A stretch of 64,000 bases of DNA from Synchiropus splendidus (Eukaryota > Chordata > Actinopteri > Syngnathiformes > Callionymidae). Both the position numbers and the translations under genes were made by a program. The stretch is from the NCBI RefSeq assembly GCF_027744825.2, contig NC_071345.1, positions 5,798,001 to 5,862,000 on the forward strand. The letters are read 5' to 3'. Numbering within the stretch: the stretch's first letter is position 1; every line of letters begins with the position of its first letter. Shown here piece after piece: positions 51,853 through 63,047 of the stretch. A model generated the notes under the pieces. The model saw nothing but the letters and a program-made list of their open reading frames with translations, was not told the origin of the DNA and searched no databases.

Positions 51853-51930
51853 ATGTTCACTTTTGCTGCCTTCTGCTACATGCTGTCGCTGGTCCTCTGT
51901 GTCTCCCTCATCTTCTTCGCGATATGGCAC
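51794..51930 (+). other. AUG uORF overlapping the cnih3 start codon
   Basis: An ATG at 51794 opens a frame +1 relative to cnih3 and stays open through the whole exon 1 coding part (45 codons plus 2 bases). After splicing to 62060 the split codon becomes ACA and the next codon is TAA (62061-62063), giving a 46-codon uORF that covers the cnih3 start. In unspliced RNA the frame stops at the donor itself (TAA inside GTAAGT). An overlapping uORF of this kind normally lowers translation of the main frame. The frame is read directly; its use depends on the unknown transcription start. Confidence 0.55.
51853..51930 (+). CDS. cnih3: cornichon family AMPA receptor auxiliary protein, coding exon 1 (cnih3-like)
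   Basis: This exon encodes 26 residues beginning [11 protein letters not shown] and ending IFFAIWH, the hallmark cornichon amino terminus with the first membrane helix (about residues 5-24). It ends on a complete His codon followed by a consensus GTAAGT donor at 51931, so the intron is phase 0. The ATG was chosen because it is the first in-frame ATG after an in-frame TGA at 51724 and has A at -3. Cornichons load cargo into COPII vesicles at the ER; vertebrate CNIH2 and CNIH3 also stay with AMPA glutamate receptors and slow their deactivation. 'SLVLC' in the helix fits CNIH3 (CNIH2 usually has TLVLC, CNIH1 differs more). Oddity: vertebrate cornichons normally begin M-A-F-T-F, and the Ala is absent here. 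The gene is incomplete because later exons lie beyond the window. Family certain; paralog from memory. Confidence 0.93.
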
Positions 51931-53730
51931 GTAAGTATCTCAGACCTGGAAGCCAAAGAAAAAGCCTTTCACAGCAGCGTGTTCATCACTGCAGCTAGAA
52001 TTCGAGGCAAATTTCTCTCACGACAGGTGCTCACCTGTGTCTTCCGCTCACGCTGCGATTCCTTCCTGCCGGATTTCCCTTTAAATACACCTCTTTTTCA
52101 CCTATTTTAGAGCCCATAACTAATCCAAAGCCACACCGTTTGGTCACAAACTAATCTTGCGAGGGTGTGGGGCGTTCAAGCGCCGTCGTTTTTGAGTGAA
52201 AACCGTTGAATTACAAGCAAAACGTCACGTGAAAACAAACGTGAATCATGGAAAAAGACGGGCTTCCTTCGCTCCCTGCTCCGCCACACCAGCCAGACCC
52301 ACTGCGTTGTGATATTTAAATGATCCAATGATTTGCTCCCTGCATGTCTCTATCATTCCAAGACAGATTTGGGTCATGTTTTTCCAGCGTGTTGCCTACT
52401 GGCGCCGCCGTTTAAGCATGGAAACGGACCTGATTCACTTGGCAATTACGGATAATAGTGGCTGTGTCTAGCAGCCCATGTGTCAGCTCAAACAGCCGAA
52501 ATAAAGGGAGGCCAGAATAGTGCAGTGCAGTCGCCACTGATCCAAAAACAAAACTGGCACAAGATCCAAACCGCCCCGTTCTTCATCTCCTGCAGCTGAT
52601 GAAGCAGGACCTCTGTCAAAACTGCTTAATAATTGAGCGGCGGAGGAAATACTTCAGCGAGAACCGCGGCAGGTTGTGGGTTGAATTGTGCTTCAGGCAG
52701 CAGAACTGACTGGAGACGCTTCTCTGTATACATAATAAGCTCCTGCTCCACAGAGGACGTGTAATGACGAGGATATCGGGGCGTGGAGGAAGCCAGCAGC
52801 CCGGCCGCGGCTGCACATTAACACATGCCACCTGCCAAAGGCTGGCTGCAACTCCGTCGCTTCTATCCGCCACGCTGGCAGTGGACCATCTCCGTCAGGG
52901 ATCCCTTTATATCACAAACTCATCAAAGACGTGGCTGTTTAATGGCCGTGGTCTCTGCTGCGGTGGGCTGACTCAAATGGCCCAAGCATAACATGCTAAC
53001 TAGGTTTGGCTAAAGACAACGTAGGGCGTCCGTACAACAAGTTCGCCTCCTTCCTGAATTTGGGATACGGTGTCCGGCGAGCTTGAAATATTGTCAGGAA
53101 AATTCTTTGATTTGGTACCTTTCGCATTTGAACAAAGTCCATGGCACCAATGGCCAGTACCTTGCCTAGAATTTTATGGGGTTAGACATCTTAATTTGTC
53201 TCATAACAAAATACCCCAACATTCAGTGAAATACGTTTTATTTTTCAATATATTAACATTGAGCTAACATCAAAACAGCAGCCACCTGTTATTTAGGTTT
53301 AAAGGACACTAATCTCAGAGTTAGGTCCACTGGGTCTGTTCTCAAAAATATTAGTATTTGCATTAACGTTACTAAATGGATTACTTACAGCTTGCCCCTT
53401 TTTTTTGGCCCGTGCTGCCGACAGGTTGCGTAGCTCAGTGTGAACACTTCATTTACTTGTGGGTTGTAACTGACTCGCACATACCGTACACGCAGCGCAC
53501 CCTTGGAGCAAACTCATTTGAACCAGCAAGTTTATCTGTAAAACCAGTTTCATTGCCTATGCTGCCTACTGGGGGAAGGATAATGTGCATCTTACTACTT
53601 CACAGCTGCATTGTATTTTGGAAAATTCCAGATTCATTGTTAACATTCACTCGTCTTGGGAGGTGATCGGATTTTTGAAGCACTTCCCTCCAGTCAAATT
53701 TAATCAGTTTTGACCCAGCAGTTAAAACTT

Positions 53731-53801
53731 TTGTGGGCCACATAAAATGAGTCGGTGGGCTGAATTTGGGCCCCGGGCCTTGAGTTTGACACCTGCTCTA
53801 G
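53731..53801 (-). mobile_element. hAT-type element end fragment
   Basis: 'GTGGGCCACATAAAATGAGT', 'GGGCCCCGGGCCTTGAGTTT' and 'GACACCTGCT' match the inverse of common vertebrate hAT ends (CAGGxGTCAAACTCAAGGCC). No partner end is found nearby. Confidence 0.65.
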
Positions 53802-54882
53802 ATGGGTTGTTTGTCTCTCTGGGTTCTTTAGTCAACTAGCCGTGTTCGAGTTGTGTCGTTCTCAGAGTGCAATATGCAATAAAAGGAGAAGCAGCTGAGG
53901 CTACGTGACCACAGCGACCCAAAACGTTTGAGACCATTCAACAATGGACACATCAAAGGATTGATCAAAGGACACATACCGTTTCACTCCACACACAGGA
54001 ATTCTAATATAAATTATCAAACAAAGATTGAACAATAATTGACATACAACTCGTATTAATATTTATTCTATGTTGCAGTGTTGTCGTATGGCGACTGGTC
54101 TACAAATCGTAATAGTAGTCGGTGACTAGTCGACTATCAGAATAATTGTCCGTTGCAGCCCTAATATCTATTGTGTTGCCAGACAAGGCACGACTTGGCC
54201 TCTCAACATTAGTGCCTGAAACACCTTTCTGTTGAGGTCAGTGGGGGGCCGGGGTAGCCCCACAATGAACACGTCAAGATCCACACTTAAATCCCTCGAA
54301 GCTAGTCACACTCAGGCATCAGCTCAGCGAACAAACAATCATGCGTAGTGACCTCGCGGCACCCACATGACCCCGAGCCTCTCTGGCAGCGGCACATCTG
54401 GTACCAACACTGGGACAGGCCGTGAATGGAGTGTGGATGTGTCAGCTGTGTCAGGGCACTACACCACATAGTTTCCTCTCTATTTATTGACTGGACAAAT
54501 TTGATGACTTGGCTGGGTGTGAGAGCTCAGCATGTGTTTCTCCAAAGCTGCGGTTAGATCTCGGACTGGTGGACAGCGATGTGCATAGTTAACAAGCGAT
54601 TCCAAAGTACCTTTCCCACACTTATGTATCTGAAGCTAGCAGAATGACTTAAGGTTATTCTATACTCTATTACTATCTAAATGACGCTTTTAGTCTTTGT
54701 GCTTTGTGACTTCATCTTCTTTTATTTCCTCACGTAATAGTAAGTTAAAAATTGAATATATTACATTCAACTGAAATTTCCCATTTATATTAAATGAAAA
54801 ACATATTTTCATTGAATATTTTCGCCAAAAATATTCACCTTCACATATGTATTAATTTGTATTGAGATTCTTTATACTAGTA

Positions 54883-55158
54883 ACATCCGACTTACGACCT
54901 GCTCGAGTTACAACCGCGGCCAGCAGATGCTTTTTTTTTTTTTTTATTCAAAGTCTGGCACCGCAACACGTAGCAGCCCGGCATCGCGTACGACAGTTAC
55001 GCCGGCACAGTATCCCAGCATCTCACTCTCACACAGCCATCTACCACTACAGTAGCACCTATAGCCCTCACGTCGGCTATTTGGAATGCCATTCGACTTG
55101 CGTCCGGTCTGACTTACGACCGGTTGGTTGGAACTGATCCCGGTCGTAAGTCAAATGT
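54883..55158 (+). mobile_element. 276-bp TA-flanked MITE with CTTACGAC ends
   Basis: With the flanking TA (54881-54882, 55159-55160) the ends read TAACATCCGACTTACGAC and GTCGTAAGTCAAATGTTA, inverted with 2 mismatches in 18. This fits Tc1-mariner/Tigger-like elements. The right side also carries an internal perfect 13-bp inverted pair (55111-55123, 55140-55152). T-run at 54931-54945. No coding capacity. Confidence 0.88.
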
Positions 55159-56585
55159 TATTTGTATATTGAACCAGTCGTCCATTAGTGGCAAGGTTGA
55201 AATGATGCAACTATATTATATACTTTGTTTCATAACAAAGACTCTAAATTCCTATTTTCAGCATCCTTTTATTTTTACATTTTTCCCATCACACTGGAGC
55301 TTCATTGTCTTTCATTTAAATCGGGGTCTCAAAGACCAAAAACCTTTAGGACATCTGATTGTCCAGCTCAGCTGGGAGTCCGACGCCTCCTGGACGCCTC
55401 CTCCACCTGGGAGGAAGCCCTGGGGCAGACCCTTCCCGCCCAGCTGCCATCACAGTTAGCGATTGGGGGAAATGGAGGGCGTCTCTGTGGCTCCCTGGAC
55501 CCACTCTGCTCGACAGATTTCACCTCCCATCTCGCTCAGTCCTGGTGATCTCCAGCCCAGTTCCCCCCGCGCTCCTGATGGATCGGAAAAGTAGCGCCGC
55601 AGAAATAAGTTATAGAGATGGAATTTCAATGAACACCATTTACTTTCCAGGGGTTTCCATTACATTGTGACGGATTGGGTATGTTGCCGAGGGAAGGTGC
55701 GCTGAAGGATGAAATCATATTGTGTGGAGGCAGTGAGGCTTCACCAACAGCTGCACCGATTAGACCGTCTTAATTGCTTATCTCTTTCAATTACAAAAGA
55801 CCGTAAGATGTATTTAGTTTGTGCATCCAAGAATTTTTCAATGCAAGTCGTTCACCTTACTCCAGCCATAATACACTGCCACAGCTGAGGAAAGTAAAGG
55901 AACACGGTTATTAAAACAAATATTCTGAGGTGTCTCCTTTTGAAGCGAAGTTCCCCAAACTTCAGTCAACAAAGACTCGACTGTACTCGATGACTCGGGA
56001 GCATCACTTCCTGGTGTTGAATTTGCATGATATTTTGACAAGTACAGGGCCTTCGCAGGGCTGGTAGAGGTGTCGAGTGAATAATCGTTCACAGTGAACA
56101 AGCAGAACTCTCCCTCCTCTGAGACCCTGTCGGTTCTGTTTCCATGAAACAGCAAAACATGCTGTTTGAAGAGCGGGAAGAAAAGCTTTCTCTGGTTTGT
56201 CATTTACAGTTTGATGTAATAAGGTACTTGTCGGCGGTAATTTAGACGAGTGGCGGAGTTTACTACAGATCTTTTCAGGCTTTTGGCGTCTATTTAACAG
56301 TAAAGTGCCATGTGGCAGAGATGTGAACGGGAGAATGATTTGGTCTGTGAAACGAAGAATAACAAAGCTGCATTTCCTTGAAAAGCATGAGCTGAAATAT
56401 AAAAAAATAATGACGGCAATCCTCGGGAAACTAAACTTTTATTCACCTGCATCATCTGAAATATTTATGTTTTAATAACAACGTTAAATATTGATTAAGT
56501 CCAATCATCTTTTCTCACACCCCAGAAAGGCTTATTTTCTTATTTTATTAGAAATATCTGCTGAATAAAATTCTTTATTATTACA

Positions 56586-56610
56586 TTATTATTATTATTA
56601 TTATTATTAT
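56586..56610. repeat. (ATT)n microsatellite
   Basis: About eight ATT units inside cnih3 intron 1. Confidence 0.9.
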
Positions 56611-58178
56611 AAGGCATGTAATTATGCTATATTATAGTGAACGCACACAGTAAAGACATGTATTTACATGACAATATATCGATGATAAAGTGATTTTTTT
56701 TTTCTTTTTTTCTTTAAACAACCGCAGAATAATCCAAGTATATATTGTGAAGGCGAACATTTTGTACTTTCCTCTTCTGAAATGGTGCACTACGGCTTCA
56801 AATCTGATAAAGACGTCAGGGTGAAGAAACATATTTTGTCTTCAATTGATTTTAATCTAAAAAAAAAGCCAACAGTCAAGAGGGCGTCCTGCGGCTAATG
56901 GAGGTGAAGATCAGCGTGTCGCTCAGCTGATGTTAACATTGATCCGCATGTGCATTAACCCTGGCCAGTCTGAAATCCATCATGCTGTACCCAGTGTTCC
57001 CATTGTTCTACTATGGCGACTGTATTATGAGTGGTGGTTAAACACAGTCACACAGTCTAAACTGTCTGAACAGAACCTCTTTTAGAGGTACGCAAATCCG
57101 TCCTGTGATAGAGGACTTTTGGTGATCATTTTTGACCAAAAAAGCAAAACGGGCGCGTGAAACAAAAGGCAGTTGTTTGGGTTAACTGTGAAACCCCAGC
57201 AGGGTCTTCCTCCTCCGCCGTCTCTGTCCATCGCAGCGTGATCCAAATGTAAGCAGACACACTTGAGAGAGAGGTCAAAAGCCAGGTTCCGTCAAACACC
57301 GACAGTTGACCCGACTGTGACAGGGAAGTTCCTTTTCTACAAGGTGGGAAATCCCACTCTTGGTTAAGTCTACCACCGAGATGCAGCCTAAAACTACGAA
57401 CCATCTACTGATAGTTCTAAAACATAAATCTATTGTTTGACGTCAATTTTGTTTCGGATAAATGTCGAGTTGATCTCCTAGCATCAAGTGCCACGACTAT
57501 CGATGCAGCGGTCACGTTGCCTCACCTGCCTTGCATTTGTCTGGGTCTTCCTCCGCCTCTGGAACTGCTCTTGTGGGGGCTTCCTCATCAGCGGTTGTCA
57601 GAGAATTGGTGCGACAGGGTCATGAGTGGCCGAGTCCCGTTGATGCGCATGGCGTGCCAAGGCTGTCGAGTGTTGTCAAGTTCAGTATTGCTAAAAAAAA
57701 GTCATGACTGAAAGACGTCCACATGCGTACAATGATGGACCATCTTTTATCAGTTCGTAACATCCCAGAAGAAAATAAAGGGCTTGACACATTACGGACC
57801 TTTAGTTTGGAGTCATGTTGAGGTTGATAGGGAGAATAAAGGGTCCGTTTGTATTGTGTTAGCATCATGTCTGTTGCTTGTCCGATGGAATCTTGGGAAT
57901 TGGGGTTCGCCATTGCAACCTAGCCTCCACCTCCTCATTGGTTGTCTTCCTCTTCTCCCATTTCTTGTGTCTTGAGTCTTGCATGTCCCTGTCTTTGTTG
58001 CAGCTCTTGAACCACTACTTTGCTGACACAATGTTCACCAACTGTTCCACACTTCCTGCAGCCTCTTCTTCACCTCCCTTTATGTCTGTGCGTCACTATG
58101 GATGACTGACTCACCACTGACAATTGGGCCTATTAACCAGAGTAATAGAGGCATCAAAAAAAGTCATGCCTCTGAATA

Positions 58179-58736
58179 CTGTAAATTCCGTAGTATAGAG
58201 TGCACAGGAATATTAGCCACACCCACAAAATTTAAGAAGGAAACTAGATCTTGTACATGCCTGAGCCGCAGGTGCAGTGGTGCTGTCTGTAGAAAGGTCA
58301 GTGGAGCTTTAAAACACATGAGGGTCACTTCTAGAGACTGACTCATGAAACAAACTCGGCAATTTTCTGAATGTGAATCATGAACTCTTCAATTGGTTTA
58401 TTTACATTAAAGCTCAAAATGCGCTGTTTTCACCTGAGTGTCCAATGTCCCGTCACCGCAGCCGGTCTCAGCTGCTGCTTCTTCTCTCTGGTCCTCCAGG
58501 AGATCGGCTCTGTTGGCGGAACTGCGGACACCCGGGCAGAAACAGCGCATTTCGAGTGCTTTAATGTAAATAAAACGCCTGCGATTTTATCGTTTTGATG
58601 TGACAAGGCTCAATATTTTGGCAGCATGACTCTTTCAAGCCTGTAAAAATCCTTATATTAGTTGCATCACTGTATAAACCGCAAGGTTCTAACCGCATGA
58701 AAAAAAAAGTCACGGCTTATAGTCTGGTAATTGCTG
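58179..58736 (-). mobile_element. MITE with GGACTATAAGCCGC-type end, copy 2
   Basis: Longer copy, in the opposite orientation to 43180-43541: CTGTAAATTCCGTAGTATAG at the left and CGGCTTATAGTCTGGTAATT then GCTG at the right. Shared internal block 'AATATTAGCCACACCCACAA', 'AATTTAAGAAGGAAA'. Lies in cnih3 intron 1. Confidence 0.78.
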
Positions 58737-59937
58737 TGTAAATGTTCTGCGTGCACTAGTGTTGTAGTCAAGAACACACTAAAATTGTGGCCCCGATAAG
58801 TATCAAAGACAAAAACACAACACAAGTGAACAGCCAGAATCTTTCTTCTGCCGATTATTCTTACCAGTTATAACAGTTTTCTTTGTCACTCTAAGACAAG
58901 AGTTAAAATGCATTCGAGTGCTTCAGCACTTGTGTATAACTAGTGTTGTAATATTTGTCCTCTTCATCAGTACCACAGCATCTGATGGCCCATAATGATT
59001 TCATGAACCTTGTGCCAGTACTGGGCCTCTCCTCCTACAGATGCCTCTTGGTTAGAGCCAGAAAAGAAGCAGGGGAGATAATAAGAATTGATATAAACCT
59101 CGCTCAATTCTCACATGGCTGCATGCAGATTAGAGTGTGTGTTTGGCCGCTGCTCGACTGGTTTCTAAAGCCCTCGCCAGAGGTTGGTGAGAAATGGCTG
59201 TGCAGAAAATTAACCAGTGGGTTTAAATCCCAATGAATAATTAAGGACAGACTTTAAATTATTAAAAAGAACTGTGTAGTTTTTCATCTGAGGATGCTGT
59301 GATTGTTGTTTTTAACCGTATTATTTCCATACAAATGCCTCGGGGCCTGTTGTTGGGTCAAAGCCTCGTTGAAATGAGTCGTAACTAGCAGCGACAGAGA
59401 GTCCCACTCTGGAAAGCAAAATAAAAAAAACACCGCAACTGTTCATTCCACTTCCACAGTCAGCTATTGTGTCCACCAGCATCCACAGTCTGCACAGCAA
59501 CTGCACACTGTTTATACACAACCTCGCGTGCCAGGACAAAAACAGAGGGTGCCGGTTTGTTGGCTGTCTCCGCCAACAGACCTTGACTTCAAAGTAGTCT
59601 GAGAGAGCAAACATCCACATCAACACATCCAGCTTTGCGGGGGGGGGGAAGACAGTGGTTGCCAGCAGGTTTTCTGCAGGAATCACACACTGAGCATGAC
59701 ACAGATTTGAGGTCTGGTCCGCAGCTCACAGCCATGTTTCTGCTTCTGATCAGGACTGAACTTCTAAGCTCTTTAAGATCAAGTGGAATTCTGTTTTGGG
59801 GTGTTTTTCTGTCGAAGATCTCCCTGTGACCCTTTGTAATGTTGATGGCCGATGCTGTTGAATTTTCTAGCTCTTTAAACTGGATTTGACAGTTATGAAC
59901 ACTGCTGAACGTAGGAGGAGCGTTGCTACTCTCACTT

Positions 59938-60140
59938 AATGTTGTAGTCACGACCACCTAACTTGAGACTGAGTCAAAACCAGGACTCATGAGGTTATAT
60001 AAACACATGTATTTCTCATTGTCAAAGAATAAGTCAACAACTCGATTGCCATTGTGGGAACAAACTATTAGTTTGTTCTATGTTTGGTCTCAGTCTTGGT
60101 CTAGGTCTCACACCCCTCGTTGGTCTTGGTCTTGACTGGA
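59938..60140. repeat. probable decayed MITE with GTCTTGGTCTTGACT-type end
   Basis: Starts 'TGTTGTAGTCACGACCACC' and ends 'GTTGGTCTTGGTCTTGACTG'; partial look-alikes occur at 14890-14935, 26885-26935 and 58758-58775. Boundaries are uncertain. Confidence 0.4.
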
Positions 60141-61248
60141 TGTCGGGCCCTGAAACTTTTTGTGTTGGACTTAATGGTCGCAACACAGCGCTCACCTGTA
60201 CATATGTACTTCATCACCCAGAAGCCATCTTTTATAGTATGTCCTGGACTAAATAACTCCAAGGAGAATGTATCGTACTTTGTGGTTCCCGAGCATAATT
60301 TTGAACCGCTCTCGCCTTCAGGAACTACGAGGCGTGTCATATTCAATGTTCACAAAAAAATTAAATACATGCTTTGTTCACTCTGGCGTAAAGCAGCTAC
60401 ACTGGCGCAGACGATAGTCACTCGTGCAAAATGCATCGGCCCCACACACCCACACTCGATACATCCTCATGCCTTCACTGTCCTCTACACCTCTCCATCA
60501 TTGAAAGTCCTCGCCCTCCCCTTTAGTTCCGCTTGAACCTTTGAACACGGCTGGTTCGATGGATACGGAATTCAAGGGCTCTGAGAATCCAGAACCGTGT
60601 TGGTGTGAAAGGCCTCATATTCTATCTGGTTCTGCACATATTTGTGAACCAAGATCTCTACTTTGAGTTCCTACCTAGCGACTTTCGGCTCAGGTATAAG
60701 GGTGTTAATGTTGTCAAACGAAACAGATTCATTTGCATAGATTAATGTCCCCATGAAGGCTGTGTGTGTGATCCCATCACCCATGAGGAACATCCAGGGA
60801 GAGGCTAACACGCTGTAACCGAGCGAGGCAATGAGCCAGGATCGCTGTTGGGATCCGCTGGGAAATAACATGTAAAGCGTTGCCTGTCAGAGCGGAGCCC
60901 TGGGAAATAACCCGGGATCGCAGTGAACCTTCTGATGTTAATTCCCATCCTGAGCGAACCCGTGTACAAACGCACAGTTCTCGCCGTACATATGACACAC
61001 AATGCGTGGGCAACACTGTAATCCAATTTCTTCGACTTCCTTCACTCACACACATTCAGAGTCACACAGAGCTGCTCTCCCGCAGATTCCAGCAATCCTC
61101 ATATCTCACTGCACTACAGAGGCCAAACTGCTGGAGTGATGACATCTGCCTGGGTGCTGCAACTGCCTCTGCCGCATCACTGACATCCCTGGTTTTGTGC
61201 CTCATTTTTGCTTTCCTTTGTTACTAATGTAGGTGAGATATGTGTTTC

Positions 61249-61305
61249 TGACACTGTTTCGTCAACCCTGCAGGACTGTTTCATGACAGCTCATCGACCC
61301 ATCAC
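61249..61305. mobile_element. foldback hAT-like MITE, right-end fragment (copy E)
   Basis: 'GACACTGTTTCGTCAACCCT', 'GGACTGTTTCATGACAGCTC' and 'ATCGACCCATCAC' match the last 60 bases of copy D. The left part is missing. Confidence 0.75.
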
Positions 61306-62059
61306 AGATGTCAATACAGCACACCGCACTTGAATAAATTTGTCTCACAGCCAGAAATCTCGATCAAACACGATAAAACAAAGAAGAACACAACACGCAT
61401 CATGGAAGTGGACAGGTTGTCTTGGGTCCTGAAAGGCAAGCGAAAATGAAAATGTTGTTCATGGGACGACAATAAAAGTGGCGCCAAGACAGCGTTTTTA
61501 GTGACGTTAAAAGTCATGTAGAAGTCAAATGTTCCCACCCCACATTGCTTCCTTGTTTCCTTGCTCACTTCTTGACTGGCTACCACATCAGTTCAAGTCG
61601 GGAACGGTCAGTGCTCCCACTTATTTTTAGCACCTGACCACCCGTGTAGCTAACAGGATTATTTCATAGCATAATCTTACCAGGGATTTGATAGCCGGGT
61701 GTTTGCCACCCTTGGGCAGGAAGGGGCAAAATCGTGACATAAACTGCCTGACTACATGTGCACCCCGCTAAAGTGCTATCCCACCTGCAGCGGCAGGGAG
61801 AGGAAGGTCGAAGGAACCACAGGGGATCCATTTCTAACTGTCTTAAATGGTTATCTTGTTGGAGGCTGAAGCCAAGCTGGTAGATGGTGATGAAACTCCT
61901 CGCTGTGTGCTGAAATCTGGAGGGACAGAAGATGAAATTTATTCTGTTATTTTCACTGCACTTCCTCTTTCTAGTATGGTAATGAAGTAATAAAACTGAT
62001 TGGAACACTGTGTCACTGGGAGAAAGTTAACGTGAACGTGACCTTTCTGTTTTCTGCAG

Positions 62060-62128
62060 ATAACTGCTTTCGATGAGCTGCAGGCGGACTTCAAGGTGCC
62101 CATCGATCAAGGAAATCCACTCCACGCG
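62060..62128 (+). CDS. cnih3: cornichon family AMPA receptor auxiliary protein, coding exon 2 (cnih3-like)
   Basis: This 69-bp exon encodes 23 residues, starting ITAFDEL and ending IDQGNPLHA. It is preceded by a pyrimidine-rich tract and TTTCTGCAG acceptor (AG at 62058-62059) and followed by GTAAGT at 62129. It joins exon 1 in phase 0 to give ...IFFAIWH-ITAFDEL..., the conserved cornichon sequence after the first helix, which in the family carries cargo and AMPA-receptor contacts. The ending 'NPLHA' resembles CNIH3 (NPVHA) more than CNIH2 (NPARA), which is the main reason for the paralog call. Differences from the mammalian protein that I recall include Ile-to-Thr at residue 28, Arg-to-Gln and Ser-to-Val; all seem tolerable. 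The next exon, expected to encode the CNIH2/3-specific Arg/Glu-rich insertion beginning RER, is not visible before position 64000. Confidence 0.94.
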
Positions 62129-62817
62129 GTAAGTTTTGTTTCCCTATTCGTGCCAGATTTGGAGCATTTTACCTCAGATTATTGTCCAACAGCTTATGGT
62201 AATTCAAGCGCACAATCAAGGTACATGTCATTTGGGATCAGCCTCGGCTCCCGGCGTCCATGTTCAGGACATGAGATGAATAAATGAATCAACGAATGGA
62301 ATGTGAGCAAAGACGTGTGTGCAGATTTCATCTCTCCCGGTCCACATTACTATGCTTTCACTCCTTTTCTCTGCCCTCATTAATTTTTGAATATAGCAGC
62401 TGCCTACCTACTTGTGTTGTACGCCCATCTTTCCTTGGTTTTTTTTTTTTTGCGTACAAACAGATTCTTGGTAGACGACTTGGGTCTACGATATAAAGTA
62501 TGAATGAACCGTCTCTAATAAATCTCTAAATCTTAGGAGGAGTGTAGCGATAGTGACATGCCTCAGGCCTGGGTAATCATGGATGTACGAATGCTAGGAA
62601 ACATCTAGCCGTAGTGTGCTACAGGGCCACTTCAGGAATCCCAAACTGCCAGACAGAGGATGCCCAGGGCTGGGGTGCCAATGCCCTAGTCAACATACCC
62701 AGGTCGATGCATTGTCCTTGAGGCAATGGCCACCTTTTGGCTCCTTGATGCTGTGGGAAATGGCTCCTCTTTGAGCCTCACTTGGATAGCTATAGCTTCT
62801 CACCCTGTAGTTCAGAC
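62129..62817 (+). other. cnih3: start of cnih3 intron 2
   Basis: Begins with the GTAAGT donor. Unique sequence with a T-run at about 62440-62451; no exon. Confidence 0.75.
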
Positions 62818-63047
62818 CTTCAATCCATCTAGCCTCATCCACTTATCTGTTTCCGGGTCACAAGGGCAGCTCCTGCAAACGGTTGCACCAAACACCCCTT
62901 TCCCAGGCAACATCCAGCAGCTCCGACTAGGGAATCCCTCGTGGCCAGTGAGGAGATATAATCCCTACACCAGGTCCTGGGTCGACCCAGGGGGCATCCT
63001 CACAAGATGCCCGAACAACCTCGGCTGGCTCCTCTCAATGTGAAGAA
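62818..63047 (-). pseudogene. LINE 3' end fragment
   Basis: Read on the minus strand it begins CTTCACATTGAGAGGAGCCA, encoding LHIERSQ, then GHLVRMPPG, the typical end of fish LINE ORF2, and finishes in the 3' UTR with 'GATAAGTGGATGAGGC', 'TAGATGGATTG'. Several frameshifts and stops interrupt it. It probably belongs to the same family as 6345-6640. It lies in cnih3 intron 2, antisense to the gene. Confidence 0.82.

Larger units (their letters stand above)
51931..62059 (+). other. cnih3: cnih3 intron 1
   Basis: Phase-0 GT-AG intron of 10,129 bp between the two coding exons. It holds several transposon remnants described separately (53731, 54883, 58179, 61249) and one repeat tract at 59938-60140. 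The rest is unique sequence in which I see no extra exon. The stretch 59040-59250 has a low-repeat, homeobox-site-like composition that might be a conserved noncoding element, but this cannot be tested from one genome. Confidence 0.88.

Noticed and set aside
51931..52110. Continuation of the cnih3 exon 1 frame beyond GTAAGT
   Set aside because: The sequence after position 51930 loses all cornichon similarity and the donor is consensus; exon 2 at 62060 continues the family sequence exactly.
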